A stretch of 64,000 nt of DNA from an uncultured Caulobacterales bacterium. Its GTDB lineage: Bacteria; Pseudomonadota; Alphaproteobacteria; Caulobacterales; Maricaulaceae. Positions within the stretch are counted from its first letter, which is position 1. The number at the start of each line of letters is the position of its first letter. The DNA lies in contig CANNER010000001.1 of assembly GCA_947503715.1 (NCBI GenBank), positions 186,001 to 250,000 of the forward strand, given 5' to 3'. The notes beneath the pieces were generated by a model. The model saw only the letters and a program-made list of their open reading frames with translations. It was not told the origin of the DNA and did not search any database. This document shows positions 52,145 to 61,530 of the stretch, piece by piece. The translations under genes were made by a program, and so were the position numbers.

Positions 52145-52654
52145 ATGGGTAGTTTACTGTTTTCTCCGTCGGGACGGATTGGATCGTCAGCCTTTATGAA
52201 GGGGGCTGTGATCTTGATCGTGTTGACGGTCATATTAGGTCTTCCGGCTGTTTTAGGGCTGCCTGATGCAGTTGCGCTGATCGCGTCAGTGATCTCCTTC
52301 GCGACGATTTGGTGTTGGATCGTCTTGTGGGTCAAGCGTTATCATGATGGTGGTAAGTCAGGTTGGATGTGTCTGCTTCCAATCATCACCTATCTCATCG
52401 TCTTTATTATCGCATTTTCTGTCATTGCAGGTGGTTCGTTTATGGAAATGATGAATGCTACGTTGGACGGTGCAACACCGGAAGAGATTGAAGCGATGGA
52501 AGCTCAGATGACGGCCAGCACAGCAATTCCTTTGACTGTTGCGGGGGCCGTGATCAGCTTTGCGATTGCATTTTTATTCAATTCGATGATCAAACATGAA
52601 GATCACGATAATCGCTTTGGTCCGGAAACAACCACGGCTGATACATTTAGCTAG
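52145..52654 (+). CDS. DUF805 family membrane protein (tandem copy)
   Basis: A 169-residue protein with the same layout as the preceding gene: SPSGRIGSSAFMKG, then helices and VKRYHDGGKSGWM, the DUF805 signature. The two differ strongly in sequence, so the duplication is old or they were gathered separately. The ATG at 52145 follows a GAGAG site. It ends 21 bp before a terminator. Confidence 0.82.
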   Translation: MGSLLFSPSGRIGSSAFMKGAVILIVLTVILGLPAVLGLPDAVALIASVISFATIWCWIVLWVKRYHDGGKSGWMCLLPIITYLIVFIIAFSVIAGGSFMEMMNATLDGATPEEIEAMEAQMTASTAIPLTVAGAVISFAIAFLFNSMIKHEDHDNRFGPETTTADTFS

Positions 52655-52675
52655 GCTGGTTTGATTTTAATTTTG

Positions 52676-52707
52676 AAAAGCCCGTCGTTTTGGCGGGCTT
52701 TTTTTAT
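52676..52707. terminator. Terminator between DUF805 and lipB genes
   Basis: Stem AAAAGCCCG/CGGGCTTTT with a short internal loop and T run to about 52705; it serves the plus-strand gene, and its reverse complement also ends in T residues after lipB. Confidence 0.75.
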
Positions 52708-53288
52708 GCAATGATTTTCGTCGGCCCGAACAGATTTTCAAACGCCGATTTTAACGCCCTATCGAGGTCAGACAAGATTGCAGAATGGCCTAGCGATTCC
52801 AAACTCGCGACGCCATGTTCCCGAATACCGCAGGGGATGATACCGTCAAAATGGGTGAGGTCCGGGGAGACATTCACACTAATCCCGTGAAAGCTGACCC
52901 ATTTTTTCAGACGTACGCCAATCGCTGCGATCTTCTCCTCACGTCCATCATTCCGTGTGACCCAGACCCCGACCCGGCCGCAGCGGCGTTCTGCTGTCAC
53001 ATCGAATTGTGCCAGCGCATCAATAATCCATTGTTCCAGCCCCCGCACAAAGGCGGACACATCCCGCCCCCTATCGCGCAGGTCTAACATGACATAGCCG
53101 ACGCGTTGTCCGGGCCCGTGATAGGTATATTGCCCGCCACGTCCCGTCTCGTGCACCTCAAATCGATCCGGCGCGACGAGGTCTGCAGGGTTGGCAGAGG
53201 TCCCCGCCGTATAAAGCGGGGGATGTTCCACCAACCAGACGAGCTCTTCCGCTTCGCCCGCTGCGATGGCCGCCGCGCGCGTTTTCAT
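52704..53288 (-). CDS. lipB: Octanoyltransferase LipB (start codon abnormal)
   Basis: Transfers octanoyl groups from acyl carrier protein to lipoyl domains. Motifs: [57 protein letters not shown] and IIPCGI with the catalytic Cys. The first standard start at 53288 gives 194 residues and cuts off conserved sequence: the same frame continues upstream as [18 protein letters not shown], normal for LipB, back to a TAA at 53388-53390, but contains no ATG, GTG or TTG. An ATA at 53372, in a 4-bp overlap with the upstream stop, or an ATT at 53360, could serve. It is downstream of a lipoprotein gene. Confidence 0.9.
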   Translation of the reverse strand: MKTRAAAIAAGEAEELVWLVEHPPLYTAGTSANPADLVAPDRFEVHETGRGGQYTYHGPGQRVGYVMLDLRDRGRDVSAFVRGLEQWIIDALAQFDVTAERRCGRVGVWVTRNDGREEKIAAIGVRLKKWVSFHGISVNVSPDLTHFDGIIPCGIREHGVASLESLGHSAILSDLDRALKSAFENLFGPTKIIA

Positions 53289-53368
53289 GCGCTCATGCGC
53301 AAAGGCATAATCGGTGAGGCCCTCTGAAACCTCCCAGAGAACAGGTTTATCGCTGAAAATTTTGTCGG

Positions 53369-53818
53369 TTATTTGGGGAGTTCCAACTTATCTAATTCGG
53401 TTTCAATGACCGCGCGGGCTTCGGGGATTTCGCTAATCCGACCCATTTCAGAGACGAGGCCCGCCTGTGTCTGCATGACTTTCGGTAGTTTCCGCATCAG
53501 GCCAAAGCTGATCTCATTCTCATCAATATTTTCAAAGGCCTTAAACGCCGCCGCCAATTTCGGGCCGCGCGCACGCAGATCATCAATCGCCGCTTCAGCA
53601 CTCGCCTTATCCGTCACAGTTTTGAGGGCATCTGTCACGGCGAGCGCTTCTTCATTCAGATAGTCAATCATCTCCGCCGGCTTCATATCGGCCAGTTCAG
53701 CGGAGGCATTCGCCTCTATCTGTTGAATGTCTGCCGCCGTTTCGGGCGCGTCATTGCCGCCACAAGCCGCAAGGATGACGGCTGCGCCCGCCAAGAGGGA
53801 AAGTGTAAAATGGGTCAT
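53369..53818 (-). CDS. Small lipoprotein, hypothetical
   Basis: A 149-residue lipoprotein: signal [13 protein letters not shown] with lipobox LAAC (Cys at about 19), then a helical, Ala/Glu-rich mature part with no known domain. The ATG at 53818 has AGGAG eight bases upstream; the ATG at 53824 is too close to that site. It precedes lipB on the same strand with at most a few bases between them. Confidence 0.7.
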   Translation of the reverse strand: MTHFTLSLLAGAAVILAACGGNDAPETAADIQQIEANASAELADMKPAEMIDYLNEEALAVTDALKTVTDKASAEAAIDDLRARGPKLAAAFKAFENIDENEISFGLMRKLPKVMQTQAGLVSEMGRISEIPEARAVIETELDKLELPK

Positions 53819-53964
53819 AATCATATCTCCTAGAAGCGCCCCGTTAGCATAGGTGGAAGCCTGACGTAAACGCTCCCCATGCTAAGCTGTATTCCATGAC
53901 ATTCGCGTACATTTTAGGCTTCACAAGTCGACCTGACGCCCCTATAGACCGCCAACCTTAATGT

Positions 53965-54051
53965 GCGGCCGTGGCGGAATTGGTAGACGCGCAGCGTTGA
54001 GGTCGCTGTGGGGTAAAACCCGTGGAAGTTCGAGTCTTCTCGGCCGCACCA
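53965..54051 (+). tRNA. tRNA-Leu (GAG)
   Basis: An 87-nt class II tRNA: acceptor GCGGCCG/CGGCCGC with encoded CCA, anticodon arm CAGCG-TTGAGGT-CGCTG with anticodon GAG, a long variable arm and T arm GGAAG-TTCGAGT-CTTCT. The integrase gene starts 143 bp downstream. Confidence 0.96.
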
Positions 54052-54194
54052 ATTATTTCTCCTTTAAAAATTATAAGTAACTGAAAAACAACGATTCTTT
54101 AGCGTTAAGAGCTGATAGCTCAACCCTATGCCTTGATTTGGTGTAACAAATAGTGTAACAAATGGTGTAACAAACACACTAAGATTGCCCTGTT

Positions 54195-55583
54195 ATGCGC
54201 GATAAAAACAGATATCTGCAGCTCCGAAATGACGGTCGTTGGCACTATGTGCGGCGCGTGCCCGGCAAGTACCGTGAGTTTGATCAACGCACTTTCATAC
54301 GCAAAGGCTTGGATACAAAATCAGTCGATGTTGCGCGAGCGCGACGTGACCTATTCGTAGAGGCCGATGATCTTTATTGGGCCAGCCTTTCAAGCGCGGC
54401 AGATGGAGCAGGGGCTGAAAGTTTGAACGCGCTACAAACTTCACAAGCTCATCGACGCTATGAGGCTGCAAAGCGCCGAGCCATGGCGAAGGGTTTCATC
54501 TACACGCCTAATGCAGATCTGCTAGAATACCCTGACATCACTGAGCTCGTTTCAAGGATTAAAACACTTCCAGAAAAGACTCTGCCGCAAAAGCGTGAGG
54601 CAGAAGCTGTATTGGGTATCGTGCCAAAGCCATCAGTAAACTTGTCAGCGGCGTTCGAGATCTACTGCAAGCAAATTGCAGTTAGTGAGCTGATCGGGAA
54701 GTCGGAGGCTCAGAAAAAATCATGGCGTAAAGTGAAATTGCGCGCCGTGAATAATTTCATAACCATTGTTGGTGATCTGCCGATGGACGGAATCACGCGA
54801 GAGCATGCCAGAGAGTTTTACAACTGGTGGGCAGGCCGCTTGATACCTCAAGACAATAAGAAAGCACTTACAACAAACAGCGCCAATCGAGACCTTGGTA
54901 ATATCAGAAAACTCTACCGACAATATTGGGAATTCGAAGGTGATGAAATGAGGGAAAACCCTTTTCGAAATTTGAGCTTCGCAAAACATAAATTGAAAGA
55001 CATTCCCCATTTTGAGGATGACTGGATTAGGTCAAGATTTCTGAGTCCAGCGATTTTCAAAGGGCTTAATGGCGAGGCTATTTTACTTGTCTATGCCATG
55101 ATTGAAACAGGATGCAGGCCAAGTGAACTTTCAAACCTTAAGGCAGAGAACATTGTGTTGGAAGGTGATGTCCCTCATTTGCGCATTCGTCCGCAGAATG
55201 ATCGTCAGCTTAAATCAAAGGCTTCAGTGCGAGACGTGCCGCTTGTAGGTGTATCGTTGGAGGCTATGAAGCGCGCGCCGAACGGTTTCCCAAATTACAT
55301 GGATAGAGGCAATCTGTTATCGGCTTCTCTCATGAAGGCCTTCAGAACCCGTGATTTGTTTCCGAGTGAGGATCATCGAATTTATTCCTTCAGGCATTCA
55401 TTTGAAAAGAGGATGCTGGAGGCCGGACTTGATTATGGTTTGAGATGTCTGTTGATGGGGCATCAAAACTCTCGTCCGAGTTATGGAGACGGAGGGTCTA
55501 TGGCCTATCGAAGGGAGGAACTTCTGAAAATCGTTCACCCCGTGCCAAAACAATTTGAAAACGATTTAGCTGCTGTGATCTGA
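54195..55583 (+). CDS. Tyrosine recombinase (island integrase)
   Basis: A 462-residue phage-type integrase. The N-terminal part (LQLRNDGRWHYVRRVPGKYREFDQ) is an arm-binding region of the DUF6538 kind, a SAM-like core-binding domain is in the middle, and the catalytic domain has Arg308 (ETGCRPSEL), Arg400 (IYSFRHSF, where the canonical His is replaced by Tyr), LLMGH and a candidate nucleophile Tyr in AYRREELLKIV. It starts 143 bp beyond tRNA-Leu, reading away from it, the usual setting of an integrated element. No second attachment site was seen in the window. Confidence 0.9.
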   Translation: MRDKNRYLQLRNDGRWHYVRRVPGKYREFDQRTFIRKGLDTKSVDVARARRDLFVEADDLYWASLSSAADGAGAESLNALQTSQAHRRYEAAKRRAMAKGFIYTPNADLLEYPDITELVSRIKTLPEKTLPQKREAEAVLGIVPKPSVNLSAAFEIYCKQIAVSELIGKSEAQKKSWRKVKLRAVNNFITIVGDLPMDGITREHAREFYNWWAGRLIPQDNKKALTTNSANRDLGNIRKLYRQYWEFEGDEMRENPFRNLSFAKHKLKDIPHFEDDWIRSRFLSPAIFKGLNGEAILLVYAMIETGCRPSELSNLKAENIVLEGDVPHLRIRPQNDRQLKSKASVRDVPLVGVSLEAMKRAPNGFPNYMDRGNLLSASLMKAFRTRDLFPSEDHRIYSFRHSFEKRMLEAGLDYGLRCLLMGHQNSRPSYGDGGSMAYRREELLKIVHPVPKQFENDLAAVI

Positions 55584-55763
55584 AGTATTATTGCTCCATA
55601 CTAAATCATTCCGGTTACTTCTCAAATGGGGGCTAAGCGGTCGTTAGGTCAGAGGATTACGTCGCCCAAAATAAGCCGCTCATTCATTCGGGCGAATTGA
55701 AAGTTTAGAACACGTTTCGTCGAAATATAGACGGGAGTTATTACTAGTGCCCCGATAAAAAAA

Positions 55764-55784
55764 CCTCCCAGTCAGACTGGGAGG
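55764..55784 (-). terminator. Terminator of the thioesterase/MarR operon
   Basis: Stem CCTCCCAGT/ACTGGGAGG with a 3-nt loop; on the minus strand it is followed by seven T residues. The remaining bases between the integrase and this hairpin contain nothing I can assign. Confidence 0.85.
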
Positions 55785-55815
55785 CAAGTTTTGCGCTCAT
55801 CGGGGTGAGCACGGA

Positions 55816-56199
55816 TTATAGTTTTAGGCTAAGCGTCGCTTTTGCGACGGGTATATCAATTGCATCTTGCCAAGCATAAACGTCGATTACCGCAAGCCGT
55901 CGGCCTAGTTTTATGATTTTCGCTGACCCAAATAATGGTTCTAATTTTGCTGAGCGAAGAAAATCTACATTGGTGCTAATCAGTTTAGTGTCTTTTGATG
56001 TTTTACTATGATTTGACAATTCGATTTCAGCCACCCGCTCCATAAAGGTGGTAACAACACCTCCGTGGATGGCCCTTATTGCCGGGTTTCCCAGGTGCTT
56101 ATCAGAAGGCGACATTTGATAAATATTGTCATCAGAACTTTTGATTTGGCTAATGTCTAACCATTGATCGATTGGCTTATGTTCCATGAATTGGGTCAT
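55816..56199 (-). CDS. PaaI-type hotdog thioesterase
   Basis: A 127-residue hotdog-fold protein. The catalytic helix region is IRAIHGGVVTTFMERVAEIEL, close to the HGG...D/E type of PaaI proteins, although the usual Asp is Glu here; STNVDFLRSAKLEPLFGSAKII forms the strand pair. Probably hydrolyses acyl-CoA thioesters. The ATG at 56199 lies just after the upstream gene's stop; an ATG at 56226 would overlap it. Part of a three-gene operon with a second thioesterase and a MarR regulator. Confidence 0.75.
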   Translation of the reverse strand: MTQFMEHKPIDQWLDISQIKSSDDNIYQMSPSDKHLGNPAIRAIHGGVVTTFMERVAEIELSNHSKTSKDTKLISTNVDFLRSAKLEPLFGSAKIIKLGRRLAVIDVYAWQDAIDIPVAKATLSLKL

Positions 56200-56203
56200 G
56201 CGG

Positions 56204-56689
56204 TTAGGTGCCTTTAGGCGATGCAAATGAAGGGCCCTTAGTGCCGATCATAAACGCAGCAGTTGCTTTGGCTAAGACTGTTCGAGATGCATAGCTGCGA
56301 ACTTCGCCCTGCATGCGCGCAACGTTACCATCTCTTGCAAAGCAAGACGCAGTGCAAATCAGCTTTGCCTCTGATTTCGCGGGCGACAAGTAATCTGTTT
56401 TAAGATTAATCGTCGCGATTGGGGTTAGTTCTCTTATGTGTGCGAATAATGCTATCCCGAATGCGGAGTCTAATAGAAGTGTGAGGGCCCCAGTGTGTAA
56501 AAAATGCTCACTGTGCTCGGCCCTTAAATCACGGCTTAGAGATGCTTCCATTTTCACCTCTTGATCGGAAACGTCTATGATTTTCACATTGAATTGCGAA
56601 AACATCGGGTGCGCCTCACCGAAATAGTGACCCGCAAATTCTCGCCAGTCTATCTTTCCATTTTCAGCATCTGTAAGATGATCAAGCAT
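56204..56689 (-). CDS. PaaI-type hotdog thioesterase (second copy)
   Basis: A 161-residue hotdog-fold protein: EHFLHTGALTLLLDSAFGIALFAH replaces the usual HGG helix (H-T-G), with the catalytic Asp kept in LLDSAFG, then ATINLKTDYLSPAKSEAKLICTA. The HTG change suggests altered substrate range. It overlaps the MarR gene by 8 bp and is followed by the first thioesterase, so the pair may form a heteromer; this is inference. Confidence 0.75.
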   Translation of the reverse strand: MLDHLTDAENGKIDWREFAGHYFGEAHPMFSQFNVKIIDVSDQEVKMEASLSRDLRAEHSEHFLHTGALTLLLDSAFGIALFAHIRELTPIATINLKTDYLSPAKSEAKLICTASCFARDGNVARMQGEVRSYASRTVLAKATAAFMIGTKGPSFASPKGT

Positions 56690-57149
56690 TCATATTCGCC
56701 TGTAATGTGAGCAAGACCTGACGCGCTTGTTCGAGGTTTTGCTTTGGAATTTCTGAAAACATTTCATCTGCTAAAGTTTCGGCGTAGCCAGCAATATCCT
56801 CAGCACGTTTTTGTGCAAGCTTTGTGGCGGTTATCCTCCAGACACGTCGGTCATTGGCATCAGCTATGCGTTTGATGAAACCAGATTTTTCTAATTGATC
56901 AATTAACCCGCCTGCTGAGGAGCGATTAATATCGAGAACATCGGCCAATTCAGTTTGAGTTGGTGCTTCCATTCGCAAGACGTGGACTAAGGTGTGCCAC
57001 TGCGCTCTGGTTAATCCCAGCAACATCATTTTTTGATCAAATGTTTTCCGCATTTGCCTCGAAACGTCACTAATCAAAAAGCTAAAATCGATTCTAGGGT
57101 CGTCACGAAGGGCATCATGAGTGACAGGTTTTGTTGCATTCAAAGCCAT
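56682..57149 (-). CDS. MarR family transcriptional regulator
   Basis: A 155-residue winged-helix dimer. The recognition region is APTQTELADVLDINRSSAGGLIDQLEKSGFIKRIADANDRRVWRI, a typical MarR wing, with dimer helices at both ends. It is divergent from the RND genes, with dyad operators in between, and heads a unit containing two thioesterases. A likely role is sensing a small acid or drug and controlling both units. Confidence 0.92.
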   Translation of the reverse strand: MALNATKPVTHDALRDDPRIDFSFLISDVSRQMRKTFDQKMMLLGLTRAQWHTLVHVLRMEAPTQTELADVLDINRSSAGGLIDQLEKSGFIKRIADANDRRVWRITATKLAQKRAEDIAGYAETLADEMFSEIPKQNLEQARQVLLTLQANMNA

Positions 57150-57173
57150 ATTCTGCGGGTCTTTTTAATATTG

Positions 57174-57204
57174 TATGGAGCCATATTATATTGTACATGA
57201 CAAT
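57174..57204. promoter_or_regulatory. Putative MarR operators between the regulator and the RND genes
   Basis: TATGG-AG-CCATA (57174-57185) and ATTGTACATGACAAT (57190-57204, ATTGT-N5-ACAAT) are two short palindromes in a 107-bp divergent control region. Confidence 0.45.
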
Positions 57205-57256
57205 TTACAAGCGGAAACTCGACGCTAAGCACATCGTCTTTCCAGAGGTATCAAGT

Positions 57257-58426
57257 ATGAAGTACAGATCATGGCATTCTGACTGCGGCGCGAGTTGGTC
57301 AAACGGTTTACTTATCCGGTTCACTGCGCTTTTGGTTCTAAGTTTAGGGGCCACATCATGCACGGAAAATAATTCTATCACTCAAGAGGAATCGTTGCTC
57401 ACCGCAGAGTTGCCCAAACTCACCAAAGAAAATTTGGTGACTGTGCGTGTAATTCATCCCGAAATGTCCGATGTCTCAAAGCCATTGGTTGTTTCGGGAA
57501 CCATCGCGGCTAAGCAGACCAGCAATATCGGCGCATTAGCCGAGGGGGTTGTAGAGCGGGTCTTCGTAAAAGTGGGTGACCGGGTCAAAAAAGGGCAACC
57601 TCTTTTTCGAACACGACAAGTCGATTTTCAACGCAAAGTCGATGAAGCGAAAGCAACACTAGCTATTGCATCTGCCCAATCAAACAATGCAGAAACTCTC
57701 TACCAACGTTATGCAAACCTCATCGATAAGGATGCTGTATCTCGTGTTGATTATGAGGACATTCGAACAAAGGCCGAGGTTGCTAAAGCGCAAGTCGCCT
57801 TACGCGAAGCCCAATTGCTAACAGCGCAACAAGTACTGACGGATACTGTCGTTCGAGCTCCATTTAACGGAGCTATCACGGCCCGCTATATTGATGAGGG
57901 TGTTTTTATGTCCAATTCATTTTCAGGACTGGGAAACTCATCTGTTGTTCAAATCCGAGAATGTGAAATTGCAGCCGGTATTTTATTTGCCCCGGAGTCC
58001 GAAATAGGAAATTTGGCATTAGGCTTAAAAGGCAATCTCTATGTAGATGGTAAATCCGAACCCATTTCCGCGACAATAGCTATACTGAATGATGGCGTTG
58101 ATCCTGCCGCGCGGACAGTCGAATTTAGAATGCCTTTTGAAAATAAAAACTGTGCCGTAAAAGCGGGGCAGTCGGTACGGGCAGAACTTATGACTCCAGC
58201 GCGCACGGCAATTGTTCTTTCGCGTCAGGCCGTCAAAGGGTCCCCAGATACCGCTTATGTCTTCACGGTGCAGGACAATGTTATTGTTCGAAAATCTGTT
58301 TCCGTGCGCGATATTGATATCAACCGTATCGAAATTCTTTCCGGTCTCGTCGTGAGCGATATCGTAGTTTTGTCATCTTCAACGTCGCTACAGAACGGCA
58401 TGAAAGTTACGATTGATAATTCATGA
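57257..58426 (+). CDS. RND efflux periplasmic adaptor (membrane fusion protein)
   Basis: A 389-residue periplasmic adaptor. An N-terminal hydrophobic segment ends with a possible lipobox (GATSC). The barrel-sandwich hybrid shows VSGTIAAKQTSNIGALAEGVVERVFVKVGDRVKKGQPLF, then a short coiled coil (VDEAKATLAIASAQSNNAETLYQRY...) and VRAPFNGAITARYIDEG. The ATG at 57257 with GAGG upstream is preferred; the frame is open to 57131. It overlaps the transporter gene by 4 bp. Confidence 0.92.
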   Translation: MKYRSWHSDCGASWSNGLLIRFTALLVLSLGATSCTENNSITQEESLLTAELPKLTKENLVTVRVIHPEMSDVSKPLVVSGTIAAKQTSNIGALAEGVVERVFVKVGDRVKKGQPLFRTRQVDFQRKVDEAKATLAIASAQSNNAETLYQRYANLIDKDAVSRVDYEDIRTKAEVAKAQVALREAQLLTAQQVLTDTVVRAPFNGAITARYIDEGVFMSNSFSGLGNSSVVQIRECEIAAGILFAPESEIGNLALGLKGNLYVDGKSEPISATIAILNDGVDPAARTVEFRMPFENKNCAVKAGQSVRAELMTPARTAIVLSRQAVKGSPDTAYVFTVQDNVIVRKSVSVRDIDINRIEILSGLVVSDIVVLSSSTSLQNGMKVTIDNS

Positions 58427-61400
58427 TGTGGCTCGTTGAAACTTCCGTAAAACGGGCGGTGTTTGCCGTAATGTTTATTGCGGCACTGGTAGGCTTAGGA
58501 TTGATGTCGATGGGCCGTATCGGCATCGACTTATTTCCAGAAATCGACCTCCCTTATGTCTCGGTCACAACCGTACTTGAAGGTGCGTCTCCCAACACCA
58601 TAGAAACAGAGGTTTCGATAATTATCGAAGATAGATTGAGTACTATTGACGGAATTGAGTCCATGCAGTCCTTTAGTTCTGAAGGTAAATCTCGCGTCAT
58701 TGTAGAATTCGCATTATCATCAAACATCGATGTCAAAACCCAAGATGTACGTGATAAAATACAGCAAGCACTGGCTGAATTGCCACAAGGTGTAGATCCG
58801 CCAGTTGTTGAAAAAGCCGACCCAGATGCGGCCCCGATATTATCAATCGTAATAGCGAGTGAAGCTCCCATTCGCGAGATTACGGCTTTCGCGGATGATG
58901 TTGCCAAAAAAGAGCTCCAAAGCGTGGCAGGTGTCGGTTCAGTCAATGTTGTTGGGGGACAAGAACGCGCCATTCGAATTTGGCTCGACAATGACAAAAT
59001 GCGAGCTCTTAGCGTCAGTGCCGACGATGTTAGGCGTGCCGTTCAAACAGAGCACGCCGAATTTCCTGGCGGCAGAATGGAGACAACAGGCCTCGCGCAG
59101 GAATTCGGTATAAAAACCATGGCACAGGTCAAAGACCCAACAGAGTTTGCGATGCTTCCCGTCGCTTACCGTCCCAGTGGCGTTAGCGTGAAGATAGGTG
59201 ATATTGCGAGAGTCGAAGACGGAGAGCAGGACGAGCGTTCGGTCGCATTTCTTAATGGCAAGCGCGGTGTTGCCTTAGAAGTTCGAAAACAATCGGGGCA
59301 AAACTCTGTCGCGGTCGCACGGGGCATAAAAGATCAACTTGCTAAGATCAGCGCCTTGGCACCTGCTGGCACAGACATAATCGTAACAAGAGACACAACT
59401 AAATTTATTGAAAGCTCAATACATGATGTTGGCGTGGATTTGCGTATTGCCATGGTTTTGGTGGTATTCGTTTGTTTCCTATTCCTCCTCGACATTCGCG
59501 CGACCTTAATTGTCGCGACAGTTATTCCCACGTCCTTAATCGCAACTTTCTTCGCTTTTTATATATTCAATGTGACTATCAATATTATCACATTGCTGGC
59601 GCTAACAGTAGCAATTGGGCTATTGGTCGATGACGCTATCGTTGTAGTCGAGGCGATCTCTCGTGAGCTTGAAGAGGGAAAGTCTCCGGTAAAGGCTGCT
59701 CTTGACGGGACGCGCAAAGTCGCTCTGGCTGTACTTGCGGGAACTGTCGCCACATTGGCTGTGTTCGTTCCAATTGTATTCATGGATGGATTGATTGGAC
59801 GGTTTTTCTTCCAATATGCTCTGGCAATCGTCTTTTCTGTTTCAATCTCTTGGATTGTTGCGATGACTTTGACGCCCATGTTGGCATCACGCCTCCTTAA
59901 GAAAGATGCGACACCAACCCTTTTTAGGCCCATCTTAAAGTTTTGGAATTGGCTAGACGAGGCATATGGGCGTGTCGTGCTTAAAGCCATTCGATTTCGC
60001 TATCCGATAATCGCCTTAGCCTTTGCATCATTATTTTTGGGCGGATGGTACGCAAGTCAAATCCCGTCTGGTTTCCTTTCAAAGGCAGATCGAAGTGAAT
60101 TCTTAGGAACTGTTGAACTTCCAATCGGAACGGGTCTTGGAACCTCCAAAGAAATTGGGGCTCAACTTGAAACCTCAGTAAACGCCATTGAAAATGTCGA
60201 AGACATATTTTGGACGATAGGCGGCGGTGTTCGCGGTGAGCCCCATAAAATTGATATGTATGTCGCTATCACGCCAAAAAAAGAACGGGATATTTCCCAA
60301 TTTTCGATCATGGATACAGTGCGAGAAACCTTGCGCGAAACAGTGCCTCAAGCCGAAGAAGTTTCAGTGAGTGAAATTGCTTGGGTAACGGGTACAATTT
60401 CCGGCGGCGCTGAAATCGATTTAATTCTTAACGGCCCAGACCTAGAAATTATCAATGAGTATGCAGATGCTCTTATTGCGAAAATGAACCAAACAGGTGC
60501 GTTTGAAAACTCAGCGACGAGCAGTAAAGATGGCCGACCAGAAGCGCAATTGGTCATTGATCGCAGAAAAGCCGCAGACCAAGCCGTATCAGCGCGTTCG
60601 ATTGCCAATATTTCTCGAATTACACTGGGTGGACTAGACGCCGGAAGCTATGAAGAGAATGGCGACCGATTTGATATTCGTTTGCGGCTCAAGGCCGATC
60701 AACGTCAAACGCTTGATAATGTCGGCCTCATTCAAGTTCGAAATCAGTCCGGAAAATTGGTGGACTTTGCATCCATATCCCAGACGCGGTTTGCATCGGG
60801 CCTCCTCGAAATACAACGTCAGAACCGTAGCCGTAAAGTCTCGGTCATCAGCGACACGGCCTCAGATACAGCCTTAGGCGATGCTACAGACATTCTAGAA
60901 GGTCTTTTGAAAGATATGCCTCCGCCGCAAGGGATGTCCTATCAGATTGGCGGATATGCGGACATTATGCGCGAAGCCGCCATCAATATTGGTATGGCTT
61001 TGCTACTAGCACTTGTTGTTCTCTATATGGTGCTTGCCAGTCAATTTAACTCATTCGTTCAGCCTCCCATTATTATGGTGACAGCTCCATTGAGTTTTTC
61101 TGGGGCGTTCGCAGCGATTTATTATTTCGGTTTTGAATCCTCTATTTTTGTACAAATCGGACTGATTGGTTTGATGGGTATTGTCATGAAGAACGGGATT
61201 TTGCTCGTTGATCGGGCCAACCAGTTGATGGACGAGGGACTAACGGGACGAGAGGCTATAGCCAGAGCCTGCCCGGAACGTTTACGACCCGTTTTAATGA
61301 CCGCTTTTTCAGCAATTTTTGGCATGGTACCCGTCGCTTTAGCTACATCTGACGGCTCTGAATTTCGCGCTCCTGTTGGCGCTTTGATAATTGGTGGATT

Positions 61401-61530
61401 AACGACCTCTACGTTTTTAACGCTAATTGTCGTCCCTGCCGCCTTCATGATTCCTCGAGATATTCGTAAATTTGCGCTGTGGGTTAAATCTTTCGCTCTA
61501 ACGACGTTTCGAAAAGCACCCAACAAATAG
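58423..61530 (+). CDS. RND efflux transporter (HAE1/AcrB-like)
   Basis: A 1035-residue inner-membrane proton antiporter with 12 helices and two large periplasmic loops. The TM4 proton relay is VDDAIVVVE with Asp403-Asp404. FPEIDLPYVSVTTVLEGASPNTIETEV at the N-terminus and GLIGLMGIVMKNGILLVDRANQLMDEG near the end are family hallmarks. DD and the absence of CzcA metal motifs point to small organic substrates. It works with the upstream adaptor; no outer-membrane TolC gene is in the window. Confidence 0.93.
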   Translation: MMWLVETSVKRAVFAVMFIAALVGLGLMSMGRIGIDLFPEIDLPYVSVTTVLEGASPNTIETEVSIIIEDRLSTIDGIESMQSFSSEGKSRVIVEFALSSNIDVKTQDVRDKIQQALAELPQGVDPPVVEKADPDAAPILSIVIASEAPIREITAFADDVAKKELQSVAGVGSVNVVGGQERAIRIWLDNDKMRALSVSADDVRRAVQTEHAEFPGGRMETTGLAQEFGIKTMAQVKDPTEFAMLPVAYRPSGVSVKIGDIARVEDGEQDERSVAFLNGKRGVALEVRKQSGQNSVAVARGIKDQLAKISALAPAGTDIIVTRDTTKFIESSIHDVGVDLRIAMVLVVFVCFLFLLDIRATLIVATVIPTSLIATFFAFYIFNVTINIITLLALTVAIGLLVDDAIVVVEAISRELEEGKSPVKAALDGTRKVALAVLAGTVATLAVFVPIVFMDGLIGRFFFQYALAIVFSVSISWIVAMTLTPMLASRLLKKDATPTLFRPILKFWNWLDEAYGRVVLKAIRFRYPIIALAFASLFLGGWYASQIPSGFLSKADRSEFLGTVELPIGTGLGTSKEIGAQLETSVNAIENVEDIFWTIGGGVRGEPHKIDMYVAITPKKERDISQFSIMDTVRETLRETVPQAEEVSVSEIAWVTGTISGGAEIDLILNGPDLEIINEYADALIAKMNQTGAFENSATSSKDGRPEAQLVIDRRKAADQAVSARSIANISRITLGGLDAGSYEENGDRFDIRLRLKADQRQTLDNVGLIQVRNQSGKLVDFASISQTRFASGLLEIQRQNRSRKVSVISDTASDTALGDATDILEGLLKDMPPPQGMSYQIGGYADIMREAAINIGMALLLALVVLYMVLASQFNSFVQPPIIMVTAPLSFSGAFAAIYYFGFESSIFVQIGLIGLMGIVMKNGILLVDRANQLMDEGLTGREAIARACPERLRPVLMTAFSAIFGMVPVALATSDGSEFRAPVGALIIGGLTTSTFLTLIVVPAAFMIPRDIRKFALWVKSFALTTFRKAPNK

